In this document: one piece after another, positions 35,263 through 45,570 of the stretch
How positions within the stretch are numbered: the stretch's first letter is position 1
Layout: every line of letters starts with the position of its first letter
Assembly (NCBI RefSeq): GCF_020880995.1
Contig: NZ_JAJISD010000002.1
Location: 186,001 to 250,000, forward strand
Source of the DNA: Reyranella aquatilis
Lineage (GTDB): Bacteria > Pseudomonadota > Alphaproteobacteria > Reyranellales > Reyranellaceae
Length of the DNA stretch: 64,000 bases
Direction of reading: 5' to 3'
The notes under the pieces: model-generated
What the model saw: only the letters and a program-made list of their open reading frames with translations
The model's database searches: none
What the model was told of the DNA's origin: nothing
Translations under genes and position numbers: made by a program

Positions 35263-35502
35263 GCTCTTGCTCCTCCAGTGACTCGTTGGAGGCGCCGCCG
35301 CAGATTTACCGCCGCGATGAGTTTCGGGCTTGCCCGACGGTACGCTGAACTCCCCATCGCCCGGTCTGTTCGGGCGCCGTGCTTCTTGCTTTTTCAAAAT
35401 GATCAGACTGTGTGAATATACAGAAGGTGTGATTCACTGTCAGCGCAAAGAGACCCCCTACTTTAGTCGAATATCGATTCACAGGCCGGGCCACGGACGT
35501 AC
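35263..35502. promoter_or_regulatory. Divergent control region between the symporter operon and regulator genes
   Basis: This 240-bp gap serves two divergent units. It contains GTGAAT-N14-ATTCAC (35412-35417, 35432-35437) and GAAT-ATCG-ATTC within TTTAGTCGAATATCGATTC (about 35469-35480), both AT-richer than the surroundings. A LuxR-type regulator encoded 0.6 kb away is the natural candidate to bind here. No promoter hexamers stood out with good spacing. Function is inferred from position and symmetry. Confidence 0.45.
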
Positions 35503-36105
35503 ATGCGGATGCTTGCAGGACTGAAGCGCACCCTTTTCCCGCAACGCGTGCGGTCGCGGAGCGATCTCACCCGCTTTGTCAGCGGCGAGGCCTCCTATGT
35601 GGCTCAGCGGTCCACCTATGAGTTCTCCCGCAACACCCTGGCATGGTTCGGCCAGTCGGCGTTTGGGGACCCCGCCTTCAACGAAGCCTTCGCCGTCTGC
35701 CGCTGGGAGGCCTTCGCCGCGATCGCAGCCGACATGACGATGGTGGTGCGAGCCTTTCTCGACGGAGGGGCCGACCTCGACCCTGCCCTGCTGCGGGTCT
35801 ATGCGGACGCGCTCGGCGAGTATCCCGCCCCGGCGCACCGGCCCCAGGGCTGGAGCGATCGCCATGCGGCCCTGCTCAGCCGCTTTGCCGGAAGCCCGCC
35901 CGACCATCGGCCGGATTTCAAGGCCATGGGACACCGTACCGGTGTGATCATCCACGAGTTCGTCCCGGCGCGATCCAACAATGCCGAGGAGGAACGCCAG
36001 GTCCTTGCGGCGGCGGTGACTTTCGGTTTGATCTCTTTCAACGATCGCCTGTCGCAGCGCCTCGTCCGTCAGGCGCTGCTCGATAATCTCCGCCTTCCAC
36101 CTTGA
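35503..36105 (+). CDS. Conserved-type protein linked to the symporter/two-component locus
   Basis: A 200-aa protein, mostly helical, with no signal or membrane segment (starts MRMLAGLKRTLFPQRVRSRSDLTRFVSGEASYVAQ). No domain was recognised. It lies 31 bp before the response-regulator gene in the same direction and is divergent from the symporter, so it is likely part of the control module. ATG 35503 and ATG 35509 are both possible starts; neither has a strong ribosome site. No enzymatic motif is visible. Confidence 0.75.
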   Translation: MRMLAGLKRTLFPQRVRSRSDLTRFVSGEASYVAQRSTYEFSRNTLAWFGQSAFGDPAFNEAFAVCRWEAFAAIAADMTMVVRAFLDGGADLDPALLRVYADALGEYPAPAHRPQGWSDRHAALLSRFAGSPPDHRPDFKAMGHRTGVIIHEFVPARSNNAEEERQVLAAAVTFGLISFNDRLSQRLVRQALLDNLRLPP

Positions 36106-36136
36106 TTCTCCCGGCCCCGGTGGTCACGCTCCTTCC

Positions 36137-36778
36137 ATGGCCGAGATCGAGCGCTTTCTGATCGCCGATGACCATCCGATGGTCCGAGACGCACTGGCGT
36201 CGGCGCTGGGTCAGGCCTTCGCGGGCGCGCAGTTCAGCGTGGCGGGAACCTTGGATCAGGCCAAAGCCGAACTCGACCGCGAGCCGGAGACGGATGCCGT
36301 CCTGCTCGATCTCGACATGCCCGGCATGGACGGGCTGACCGGCCTCGCCCGCCTGCGGGCCGAGCATCCCACGGTGCCGATCATCATCGTCTCCGCTGCG
36401 CGCGAAACTGGCGTGGTTCAGCGGGCCTACGAATTCGGCGCCTCCGCCTACATCGAGAAATCGGCATCGCTCGAGGAGATCGCCGGAATCGTGCGCGCCG
36501 TGCTTGATGGAGAGATCTTCGCGCCGCCCGAATCCAACGCCACCGACACCTTCGCCCAGCGCGCGGCGCAGCTCACGCCCCAGCAGTGGCGCGTGCTGGC
36601 CCTCATGGTGCAGGGCGACCAGAACAAGCAGATCGCCCACAAGCTCGGCGTCGGCGAGGCCACGGTGAAGGCACACGTCACTGTGATCCTGCGCAAGCTC
36701 GGCGTCCGCTCCCGCACCCAGGCGGTCATCGAGGCGCGCGGGCTGGCGCTGCCCGGGTCGGAGATGGTTCGGAGTTAG
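36137..36778 (+). CDS. LuxR-type response regulator (CrbR-like)
   Basis: A 213-aa two-component regulator. The receiver domain has the acidic pair DD at 11-12, phospho-acceptor D58 in LLDLDMPGMDG, and the Lys in SAYIEKSA. Residues about 145-207 are a LuxR/FixJ helix-turn-helix (LTPQQWRVLALMVQGDQNKQIAHKLGV, ATVKAHVTVILRKLGV). It is convergent with a symporter-fused hybrid kinase. That gene pair beside an SSS transporter matches the CrbS/CrbR (also MxtR/ErdR) acetate-responsive systems of gammaproteobacteria. The target is probably the symporter operon. Confidence 0.9.
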   Translation: MAEIERFLIADDHPMVRDALASALGQAFAGAQFSVAGTLDQAKAELDREPETDAVLLDLDMPGMDGLTGLARLRAEHPTVPIIIVSAARETGVVQRAYEFGASAYIEKSASLEEIAGIVRAVLDGEIFAPPESNATDTFAQRAAQLTPQQWRVLALMVQGDQNKQIAHKLGVGEATVKAHVTVILRKLGVRSRTQAVIEARGLALPGSEMVRS

Positions 36779-36792
36779 CCCATCCTCATGTT

Positions 36793-36882
36793 CCTCTACC
36801 CCGTTAGGGGGAGAGGCTAGGTGAGGGGATACGGGCGGTGCGTCGTCCCCTCACCCAACCTCTCCCCCTAGCGGGGGCGAGG
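36793..36882. repeat. Long inverted repeat / bidirectional terminator
   Basis: Two 37-nt arms (36793-36829 and 36846-36882) are near-perfect reverse complements around a 16-nt loop. Each arm itself has the form CCTCTCCCCC-TAGCG-GGGGCGAGG, so a cruciform with sub-hairpins is possible. It fills the gap between convergent response-regulator and kinase genes. The sequence type (CCCCTCACC, CCTCTCCCC) resembles dispersed REP-like palindromes of alphaproteobacteria, so it is probably both a repeat family member and a terminator. Confidence 0.8.
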
Positions 36883-36891
36883 CGTAAGAAG

Positions 36892-39800
36892 TCACGCCGT
36901 CAGCCGCCCCGCCGCCGAACTGCGCAGACGCAGCAGCGCTCGCAGCGATGCCGGCTTCACCGGCTTGTGCAGCAGCTCGACCTGCCGGGCGCGCGCCCGC
37001 AGCCGCAGCATCGGATCGCGATCGGCGGTGACGAGTGCCGCGGGCACGGCACGCCCCCAGGTCGCGCGCATCGCGACCACGGCGTCGAGCCCGTCGGCGC
37101 CCTCGTCGAGATGGAGATCGGCCAGCACGAGGTCGGGCAGCCGGCCGGCGCGTGCCACTGCCGCGAGCGCCTCGGCCTGAGAGGCCGCGGTAGCGACGAT
37201 GCAGCCCCAGCCGCCCAGCAATGCCGCCATCGCCTCGCGCACCTGCGCTTCATTATCGAGGCAGAGCACGAAGCTCTCGGTCTCGATCGACGGCGGAAGT
37301 TGGGGTACCGGCGCGGCGCTGGGAGCAATCACGACGGCCGCGACGCGCGGCACGGTGACGGAGAAGGTCGAGCCGCGCCCCGGCGCGGAGGCGAGAGCCA
37401 CCGGCAGGTCGAGCATGCGCGCGATGCGGTCGACGATGGCGAGGCCGAGGCCCAGCCCCCGCTCCTCGCGCAGCCCCTCGTCCTCGGGCTGCAAGCGCAC
37501 GAACTCGTCGAAGATGACCGCCTGCTTGTCGGGCGCGATGCCCGGCCCATTGTCGCGCACCTCGATGCGCAGCGAGTCGCTGCCTTCTCCTGTCGTCACG
37601 CGCCGGCAGCCCAGCAGCACCCGCGCCGGCCGTCCCTCGACCTGCCCGTAGCGCAGCGCGTTCGACAGAAGGTTCTGCAGGATGCGCCGCAGGAAGGCGG
37701 GATCGGTGTCGACGAAGGCGCGTGTCGGCACGACCACCAGCTCGACGCCGCGCCGCGCCGCCATCGGTGCGAAGGCCGTCGCCAGCGATTCGAACAGCGG
37801 CTGCAACGCGAAGGTGCGCTTCTCGGGCTTGAAGGCGCCGGCATCGAGCTTCGAAATGTCGAGCAACGCATCGAGCAGCGATTCGACGGCGCCCAGGCTC
37901 GCATCGATCTTGCCGCCGAGGTCGTTTCGCGGGTCGCGGTCGATCATCGCCGCCGTGAACAGCCGCGCGGCATGCAGCGGCTGCAGCAGGTCGTGGCTGG
38001 CAGCCGCGATGAATCGGGTCTTGCCGAGATTGGCGGCCTCCGCCTCGGCGCGGCTGGCCTCGAGTTCGGCGGTGCGCTCGGCCACGCGCTGTTCCAGCGT
38101 TTCGGCTGCGCGGCGAAGCTGGCCGTCGCTGTCGCGCAGCGCCTGGGCGATGCGCACCCGTGCCGTCACGTCGTTGCAGGTGGCGACGAAGCCGTCCTCG
38201 GGCAGCGGATCGAGACGCAGTTCGATCACCCGGCCGTCGCGCGTCGTGATCTCATGCGTCGCCGGCGCCTCGGGCCGTCTCAGCAGCGCAATGACGTCGG
38301 GTGCCGCGCCGAACTCGCGCGGCGCGGCGCCGACGGCCACCGCATCGTCGTCGAGCGCCAGGAGGTCGGTGAAGCGGTCGTTGAAGATCTCGAGCCGGCC
38401 CTCGCGATCGAACGACGCGATGCCCATGCCGACATGGTCGAGCGTGTTGCGCAGGATCTCGTAGTTGTAGCGGATCGCCTCGGACGCCTCGTCGATGATG
38501 GCACGGGCACTGCGTGGCAGCAGCCGGCCGCGCCGCGCCGAGGCCGCCACGATGACGCGCGCGGAGGCAGCACCCAGCGTGCCCGACAGCATGCGCTCGG
38601 TGCGGACCAGCGCCGCTTCCAGCGACAGGTCTCCCGAGAGCGCCCGGGCCGCGCGCTCGACCCCCACGAAGCGTGCGAGCAGTTGCCGGAGCTCCTCGAT
38701 GCGGGCGGCATCGGCCGGCGCGCGGCGGGGCAGCGGGGGCGGCTCGGCGCCCAGTACGAAGGCGTCGGCCTGCTCGCGGTCACGGCCCACGGGCCGCACC
38801 AGCAGCGACACGCCGACCAGCAGCGCGGTGTTCACCGCGATGCAGACTAGGAACCCCTGCAGCACCGGATCGAGCGCCGCCAGTGGCTCGGGAAGAAACG
38901 GGCCGAGCGGCGCCATCGGCCCCGCGCCCGCACCGCTTCCCCCGCCCTGGCGCAGGGTCGGCAGCAGCAGCGCGTAGAGCCAGACGACGAAGCCGCCGAT
39001 CAGGCCGGCCACGACGCCGAACCGATGGGCTCGCTGCCAGTAGAGACCGAGCACCAGGCCGGGCGCGAAGTTGGCGACCGCGCAGAAGGAGATGAGGCCG
39101 ATCGAGGCGAGCGGCAGGTAGCCCGAGATGATGCGCTCGTAGGCGTAGCCCGCCATCAGGATCAACACGACGGCGGCGCGGCGTACCAGCACGACCAGCG
39201 GACCCATGTCGCGCGCGACACCGGCCTGTCGGCGCAGCAGGTAGGGCATCAGCAGCTCGTTGCCGATCATGCCCGAGAGCGCCATGCAGGCCACGATCAC
39301 CATCGAGGTCGCAGCCGAAAGACCGCCGATGAACACGAAGGCCGACAGCCAGCTCTCGCCGCCGACCAGCGGCAGCTGCAGCACGTAGAGGTCGGGGCTG
39401 ACGCTCGGCCCCAGCAGCAAGAGACCCGCCGCCGCGATCGGGATCACGAACAGGTTGATCAGCACCAGATAGGCCGGGAACAACCAGCGCGCCGTCCTGA
39501 GGCTCGCCGGATGATCGTGCTCGACCACGGCCACGTGGAATTGGCGCGGCAGGCAGAGGAAGGCCATGCCCGAGAGCAGCGACATCACCACCCAGGTGAG
39601 CGGCGAGGCCTCGCGCGTCAGCCGCTCGGCCACGGCCGGCACCTCGGCCAGGCGCCCGATCATGTCCGCCGGCCCATCGAACAGGAACCACACGACGAAG
39701 GGGCCGACCGCCAGCAACGCCAGCAGCTTCACCACCGATTCGAAGGCGATCGCCAGCATCATGCCGCGATGCTGCTCGGAGGCCTGCACGTTGCGCACGC

Positions 39801-40338
39801 CGAACAGGATGGTGAACAGCGCCATCAGTGCCGCCACGATCAGCGAGGTGTCGGCATGCACCACCCCCCGCGCATCGCCGCTCCACGGCAGGGGTGCCGC
39901 AATGGTGCGGAACGAGGAGGACACGGCCTGCAGCTGCAGCGCGATGTAGGGCAGCACGCCCACCGTGGCGAACAGCGTGGCGGTGACGCCGACGGCGCGG
40001 CTCTTGCCGTAGCGCGAGGCCAGGAAATCGGCGATCGAGGTGACGTTGTGCTGCTTGGCCAGCCGCACCATTTTGGCAAGCATCGGATAGCCGAGGGTCA
40101 CGACCAGGACCGGACCGGTATAGATCAGGATGAAGTCGATGCCCGAGGTCGCCGCCCGCCCGACCGCGCCGTAGAAGGTCCAGGAGGTGCAGTAGATGGC
40201 CAGCGACAGGCCGTAGACCACCGGCGCCACCGAGTTCCTGGACCAGTCGCGCGCGTACCGGTCGCCGAAATACGCCACGGCGAACAAAAGCCCCAGATAG
40301 GCCAGCGACAGGGCCAGGACAGCCGGTTCCACCAGCAT
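36892..40338 (-). CDS. Hybrid histidine kinase with N-terminal sodium/solute-symporter domain (CrbS-like)
   Basis: A 1148-aa membrane sensor. Residues 1-~490 form an SSS symporter domain of about 13 helices (SWTFYGAVGRAATSGIDF, QHNVTSIADFLASRYGKS). After a linker come a PAS domain (~600-720), a HisKA domain with H782 in AASHDLLQPLHA, a HATPase domain (NLLSNALRYG, DNGPGI, GLGLGLAIVDR) and a C-terminal receiver with D1074 in LADLHLDEG and LHKPVKP. The start MLVEPAVLALS follows GGGGAG; the longer frame lacks a signal. It likely senses flux or presence of a transported carboxylate and phosphorylates the adjacent LuxR-type regulator. The extra receiver domain suggests a phosphate sink or relay. 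Confidence 0.93.
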   Translation of the reverse strand: MLVEPAVLALSLAYLGLLFAVAYFGDRYARDWSRNSVAPVVYGLSLAIYCTSWTFYGAVGRAATSGIDFILIYTGPVLVVTLGYPMLAKMVRLAKQHNVTSIADFLASRYGKSRAVGVTATLFATVGVLPYIALQLQAVSSSFRTIAAPLPWSGDARGVVHADTSLIVAALMALFTILFGVRNVQASEQHRGMMLAIAFESVVKLLALLAVGPFVVWFLFDGPADMIGRLAEVPAVAERLTREASPLTWVVMSLLSGMAFLCLPRQFHVAVVEHDHPASLRTARWLFPAYLVLINLFVIPIAAAGLLLLGPSVSPDLYVLQLPLVGGESWLSAFVFIGGLSAATSMVIVACMALSGMIGNELLMPYLLRRQAGVARDMGPLVVLVRRAAVVLILMAGYAYERIISGYLPLASIGLISFCAVANFAPGLVLGLYWQRAHRFGVVAGLIGGFVVWLYALLLPTLRQGGGSGAGAGPMAPLGPFLPEPLAALDPVLQGFLVCIAVNTALLVGVSLLVRPVGRDREQADAFVLGAEPPPLPRRAPADAARIEELRQLLARFVGVERAARALSGDLSLEAALVRTERMLSGTLGAASARVIVAASARRGRLLPRSARAIIDEASEAIRYNYEILRNTLDHVGMGIASFDREGRLEIFNDRFTDLLALDDDAVAVGAAPREFGAAPDVIALLRRPEAPATHEITTRDGRVIELRLDPLPEDGFVATCNDVTARVRIAQALRDSDGQLRRAAETLEQRVAERTAELEASRAEAEAANLGKTRFIAAASHDLLQPLHAARLFTAAMIDRDPRNDLGGKIDASLGAVESLLDALLDISKLDAGAFKPEKRTFALQPLFESLATAFAPMAARRGVELVVVPTRAFVDTDPAFLRRILQNLLSNALRYGQVEGRPARVLLGCRRVTTGEGSDSLRIEVRDNGPGIAPDKQAVIFDEFVRLQPEDEGLREERGLGLGLAIVDRIARMLDLPVALASAPGRGSTFSVTVPRVAAVVIAPSAAPVPQLPPSIETESFVLCLDNEAQVREAMAALLGGWGCIVATAASQAEALAAVARAGRLPDLVLADLHLDEGADGLDAVVAMRATWGRAVPAALVTADRDPMLRLRARARQVELLHKPVKPASLRALLRLRSSAAGRLTA

Positions 40339-40418
40339 GCGTGCGCGTTTCTCCCCGCCGTCATTGAACCGTCTGGGCGGGGCCGCTACAAGCACCGCCA
40401 CACAAGGATTCGGTCACA

Positions 40419-42095
<1,677 letters not shown>

Positions 42096-42124
42096 ACGCC
42101 GGCGGGCGCGGCAAGGGCAGCGGC

Positions 42125-42580
42125 ATGAACCCGCTCAACGAGGTCCAGTGGGGCCAGGACTGGGCGTGGGGCGTGCCGCTGATCGCGCTCACCTGCGTCA
42201 TCCACATCCTGTGCCTCGCCGTCTTCACCGCCCGGGTCGACCGCCTGCTCGACACGATGCGGGACCGCGGCCGCCACTTCACCCTCATCTTCTCGCTGGT
42301 GATGGCGATGGCCGTCACCCTGGTAACGGTGCTGCACATCCTCGAAGGCGGCATCTGGGCACTCGCCTTCCGCCATCTCGGCGCCATCCCCGACAACCGC
42401 TCGGCCATGCTCTACTCGCTGGGCGCCCTCACCACCTACGGCGACACCACCATCCACCTCGCCCACCAGTGGAAGATGCTGGGCGCACTGGAAGCGGTGA
42501 ACGGCATGCTGCTGTTCGGCCTGACGACCGCCTTCCTGTTCGCGATGATCCAGCGGGTGCTGCCACCGGCGAAGCGGTGA
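42125..42580 (+). CDS. Small potassium-channel-like membrane protein
   Basis: A 151-aa protein with about four hydrophobic segments. The last part reads YSLGALTTYGDTTI followed by a helix (GMLLFGLTTAFLFAMIQ), which resembles the pore loop and inner helix of two-TM ion channels (PF07885-type, normally TTxGYGD). Here the filter is TTYGD, lacking the usual Gly before Tyr. The start MNPLNEVQWGQDW was chosen as the first Met after ettA (29-bp gap). It ends immediately against a convergent stop. Whether it conducts ions is unknown. Confidence 0.8.
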   Translation: MNPLNEVQWGQDWAWGVPLIALTCVIHILCLAVFTARVDRLLDTMRDRGRHFTLIFSLVMAMAVTLVTVLHILEGGIWALAFRHLGAIPDNRSAMLYSLGALTTYGDTTIHLAHQWKMLGALEAVNGMLLFGLTTAFLFAMIQRVLPPAKR

Positions 42581-43687
42581 CTAGGCGGTTACCTCCGATG
42601 GAATTGGCACAGACCCGTAAATCGCCAGTTCCGGTTGATTGTCAGGTGGCAGCCAGAAGACTTCCTGAACCTTGGCCAGTTCGCTGTGGATACGGCGGAC
42701 GGTTGCCAGAACAGGAAATGCCTCGAGGGTTGGAGTTGATCCCTTGGCGAGTGGCGGCCGGCTATTTTCGCTCGTCACCATCTTGAGTTCGCTGTGGTAG
42801 CCACTCTCGGATTTGGCGGGCGAGGCAACCAGGGTTTTCATGGCACCATCGACGCCGAAGATCAGGCCGCCCTTCAAGGTTGCGACGCGCGCGTCCACAA
42901 TCCATGTGCCGCACGCTGGGACGATCTGAATCTGCGCATACACATCGCCCGATTCCATTGCGATCCCGCGCAGGCGTTCGAATCCGTGATCGGCACAGAT
43001 TTCGATGCCGAAGGTAATGCCATCCAGCCTTACTATCCCGCCACGGTCGATGCCTCTACCGGGAAGCACCCTGTCGTTTAGCTCCTCGGAGTAAGACAGT
43101 GGGAACGCGCCTTCGAAATAGCTCGGCCACTGGCCTCCGAAGCCTTTTACGTCTTCTGCTACGGGAGAAACATCCGGAAAATCCATCCAATCTTCCGAGC
43201 CCCGGCGCTTCTTCTGCACGACGAGCGATCGATCCCCTTTCTGCACCAGAGCAAGATTGAGCATTTCGATCTCGCCCGGCGGCTTGCGCGGCTCACCCGC
43301 CATCCGGTTCTCGACCATCGCGGTGCCGAACACGAACAGCCAATCCTTCCAATCCGGCCCATGAAGTTTAGCGGACAACTCACCCATTATTGTCCCACGC
43401 GTGGGTGCCGCCCCCATCGCACCCAGTAAGCCATTGTCGGGATAGGCGCCTGTTCGCGGACGGAAGTAGAACTCCGGTGCCACGAAAACTTTCAGCACGG
43501 ACGGATCTCTATTGATGTCGGGGCTGTTAGCAGCTGCATGGATCGCTTCGGTCATGAGATCCAGGCGCACGCTGAGGTCGCTCACAGGATCCCGAGGTCC
43601 GACAAAGTGGGTGCCCATGCCATCGGCACCGACGGCTGCCCCGGTGTATATGCGGTAGGCAATGAATTGGACTTTCCGGTAGGTCAC
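42581..43687 (-). CDS. Nitrilase-superfamily (C-N hydrolase-like) protein, atypical base composition
   Basis: A 368-aa protein with all three nitrilase-fold catalytic motifs in order: Glu72 in VFVAPEFYF, Lys159/160 in LVVQKKRRG, and Cys231 in GIEICADHG. The segments between are longer than in standard amidases, and overall similarity to named nitrilases looks low. GC is visibly lower (low 50s percent) than its neighbours, and codon use is less GC-biased, suggesting horizontal acquisition. GTG 43687 has AGGGAG 6 nt upstream. It is convergent, with no gap, to the channel-like gene. It may hydrolyse an amide or nitrile; the substrate is unknown. Confidence 0.8.
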   Translation of the reverse strand: MTYRKVQFIAYRIYTGAAVGADGMGTHFVGPRDPVSDLSVRLDLMTEAIHAAANSPDINRDPSVLKVFVAPEFYFRPRTGAYPDNGLLGAMGAAPTRGTIMGELSAKLHGPDWKDWLFVFGTAMVENRMAGEPRKPPGEIEMLNLALVQKGDRSLVVQKKRRGSEDWMDFPDVSPVAEDVKGFGGQWPSYFEGAFPLSYSEELNDRVLPGRGIDRGGIVRLDGITFGIEICADHGFERLRGIAMESGDVYAQIQIVPACGTWIVDARVATLKGGLIFGVDGAMKTLVASPAKSESGYHSELKMVTSENSRPPLAKGSTPTLEAFPVLATVRRIHSELAKVQEVFWLPPDNQPELAIYGSVPIPSEVTA

Positions 43688-43846
43688 GACTCGCTCCCTG
43701 ATTACGTATGTACGCGCACCAAGAGCGCGCTCGCCGTTTGGACGGAGACCGCGCCCTCGTTCGTAGCCGGAGGAAATGAGATCAGCCCCTCTACCCAGTG
43801 GCGCGATCGTAATATCCTGACGCCAACCGGCAGGGCGAAACTTCAG

Positions 43847-45499
43847 CTATGCGGCTTCGCGCCGACAGAGGCATGAAGCGCGCACCGGGAACTCCGTCCG
43901 TGCCGACGCCAGATCCAGCCGCGCCTTGATCAGCGGCGCTTCCACAGTCTCGCCGCGGCGCGTCAGGCATTCGTGGAGGCCGTGCAGGCTCCAGACATTC
44001 TCGGGATGCCAGCACGCGCGGTTGGTCTTGCCGTCGAAGCCCAGGTCGGCGCGATAGACGGCTTCCGCCTCGGCGAGATGGCCCTGCTCCAGCAGCAGCG
44101 CGCCGAGCGCATGACGCGTCGGCTGCATCCAGCCCCAGGGCTCGTCGTAGGGCAGCGAATCGTCGAGTTCGACGGCGCGGCGCAGATGGGCGAAGGCCAG
44201 GTCGAAGTTGCCACGGCGATATTCCAGCTCGCCGGTCAGCATCTCGTCGGCGATGGCCAGCAGGTCGACCATCGTGTTGTTGTGCAGGCGCCGGCTCTCG
44301 GGTACGCGCGCCTTGGCGGCGCGGAAAGCGGCACGCGCCCGTTCGGCCTGCTCGATCTCGCCCAGAACCGAATGCGCCACGCCTTTCGCGTAGAGCGTCA
44401 TCGCCGTGGTCGAGCAGTAGAGATCGGGATCCTTCGGCAGTTCCTGGGCAATGATCTCGCGCCACTTGCCGAAGCGCACCAGCACGTGCTGCTTCATCGA
44501 GAGATAGCCCTCGACGAAATCGGCCATCGGCGGCGACTGGATGCGCAGCAGTTCCTCGGGCGTGGTGTCGATCAGCTCCTGCGCCGCGGTGATGGCCGGC
44601 GTGTACTGGCCGAGGAACATTGCGCCGTAGACGATGAAGTGGTGGTCGTGGCTGCGATACATCGAATAGACGTTGAGGGCGCCCTCGCGGGCGAGATACT
44701 TGCGGTCGACCACCACGGCTTTCTGGTTGTAGACGACGACGTCGCGATAGTTGCCGCACAGCACATCGATATGGGTCGGCATGTGCACGAGATGGCCGGA
44801 GTCGGGCACGAGGTCGCGCAGCCGGTCGCCGGCGCGCAGCGCGCGCTGCGGGAACGGCGACATCTCCATCAGATGGACGTAGAGGTGCAGCAGGCCGGGA
44901 TGATCCCAGCTCGCCGGGATGTCGCGGAAGGCGCTCTCCAGCACCTCGACCGCCTCCTCCGTGCCGGCGCCCGGCGTCGGCTGGCCGGTCTTGAGATCCC
45001 ACATCTGCCATGGCGTCTCGTTCATGATCGCCTCGGCATAGACCGAGCGCAGGTCGAGATCGTGCGGATGGGCGCGGAACAGCTTGCGCATCTCGACGGT
45101 GAAGGCCTTGTCCCAGGTCGTCTGGTCCTCGATCACCTCGCGCTGCGGGTAGCGCGCCGGCAGGGCGCGGATCAGCGCCTGCTCGACCGGCGAGGCGTTG
45201 GGCGCGGCGGCCAGCGCGCGCTGCATGGCGTCATAGGAGGCTTCGAGCGCGCGCTTCTTGCCGGCCGGATCGTAGCGGTGCCAGGGGAGATTGTAGTTCG
45301 GCCCGGCGGCATAGGAGATGCCCCAATGCGCCATGGCGCAGCCGGGATCGGTCTCCAGCGCCTTCTCGAAGCACTTGATCGCTTCGGCGTGGTTGAAGCC
45401 GTAGAGCCAGTTCAGTCCGCGATCGAACCAGAGCTGCGTCTGCGGCGAAGATGTGGTGACGGTGCGCTTGTAGGCGCCGAGATCGTAATAGTCGTCCAT
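43847..45499 (-). CDS. TPR-repeat protein
   Basis: A 550-aa soluble protein. N-terminal TPR units (FDRGLNWLYGFNHAEAIKCFEKALETDPGCAMAHWG) are followed by helical repeats throughout, including HLYVHLMEMS, HMPTHIDVLCGNY and further TPRs near residues 420-510 (GELEYRRGNFDLAFAHLRRAVELD; LLLEQGHLAEAEAVYRADL). Several His residues (HMPTHID, SHDHHF) recur in this family of large TPR proteins, but no catalytic role is established. There is no signal peptide. It is divergent from an oxidoreductase gene 71 bp away. The role is probably protein interaction. Confidence 0.85.
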   Translation of the reverse strand: MDDYYDLGAYKRTVTTSSPQTQLWFDRGLNWLYGFNHAEAIKCFEKALETDPGCAMAHWGISYAAGPNYNLPWHRYDPAGKKRALEASYDAMQRALAAAPNASPVEQALIRALPARYPQREVIEDQTTWDKAFTVEMRKLFRAHPHDLDLRSVYAEAIMNETPWQMWDLKTGQPTPGAGTEEAVEVLESAFRDIPASWDHPGLLHLYVHLMEMSPFPQRALRAGDRLRDLVPDSGHLVHMPTHIDVLCGNYRDVVVYNQKAVVVDRKYLAREGALNVYSMYRSHDHHFIVYGAMFLGQYTPAITAAQELIDTTPEELLRIQSPPMADFVEGYLSMKQHVLVRFGKWREIIAQELPKDPDLYCSTTAMTLYAKGVAHSVLGEIEQAERARAAFRAAKARVPESRRLHNNTMVDLLAIADEMLTGELEYRRGNFDLAFAHLRRAVELDDSLPYDEPWGWMQPTRHALGALLLEQGHLAEAEAVYRADLGFDGKTNRACWHPENVWSLHGLHECLTRRGETVEAPLIKARLDLASARTEFPVRASCLCRREAA

Positions 45500-45570
45500 G
45501 AACGAGGCTCCCGCGGCGGTCCGGCCCGCATGCTGCCGCCACGGACGTCATTGCGCTAGTGTCGAAACGC

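Noticed and set aside
42096-42124. A mobile element bringing the low-GC nitrilase-like gene
   Set aside because: No transposase, inverted repeats or target duplication were found around 42581-43850.
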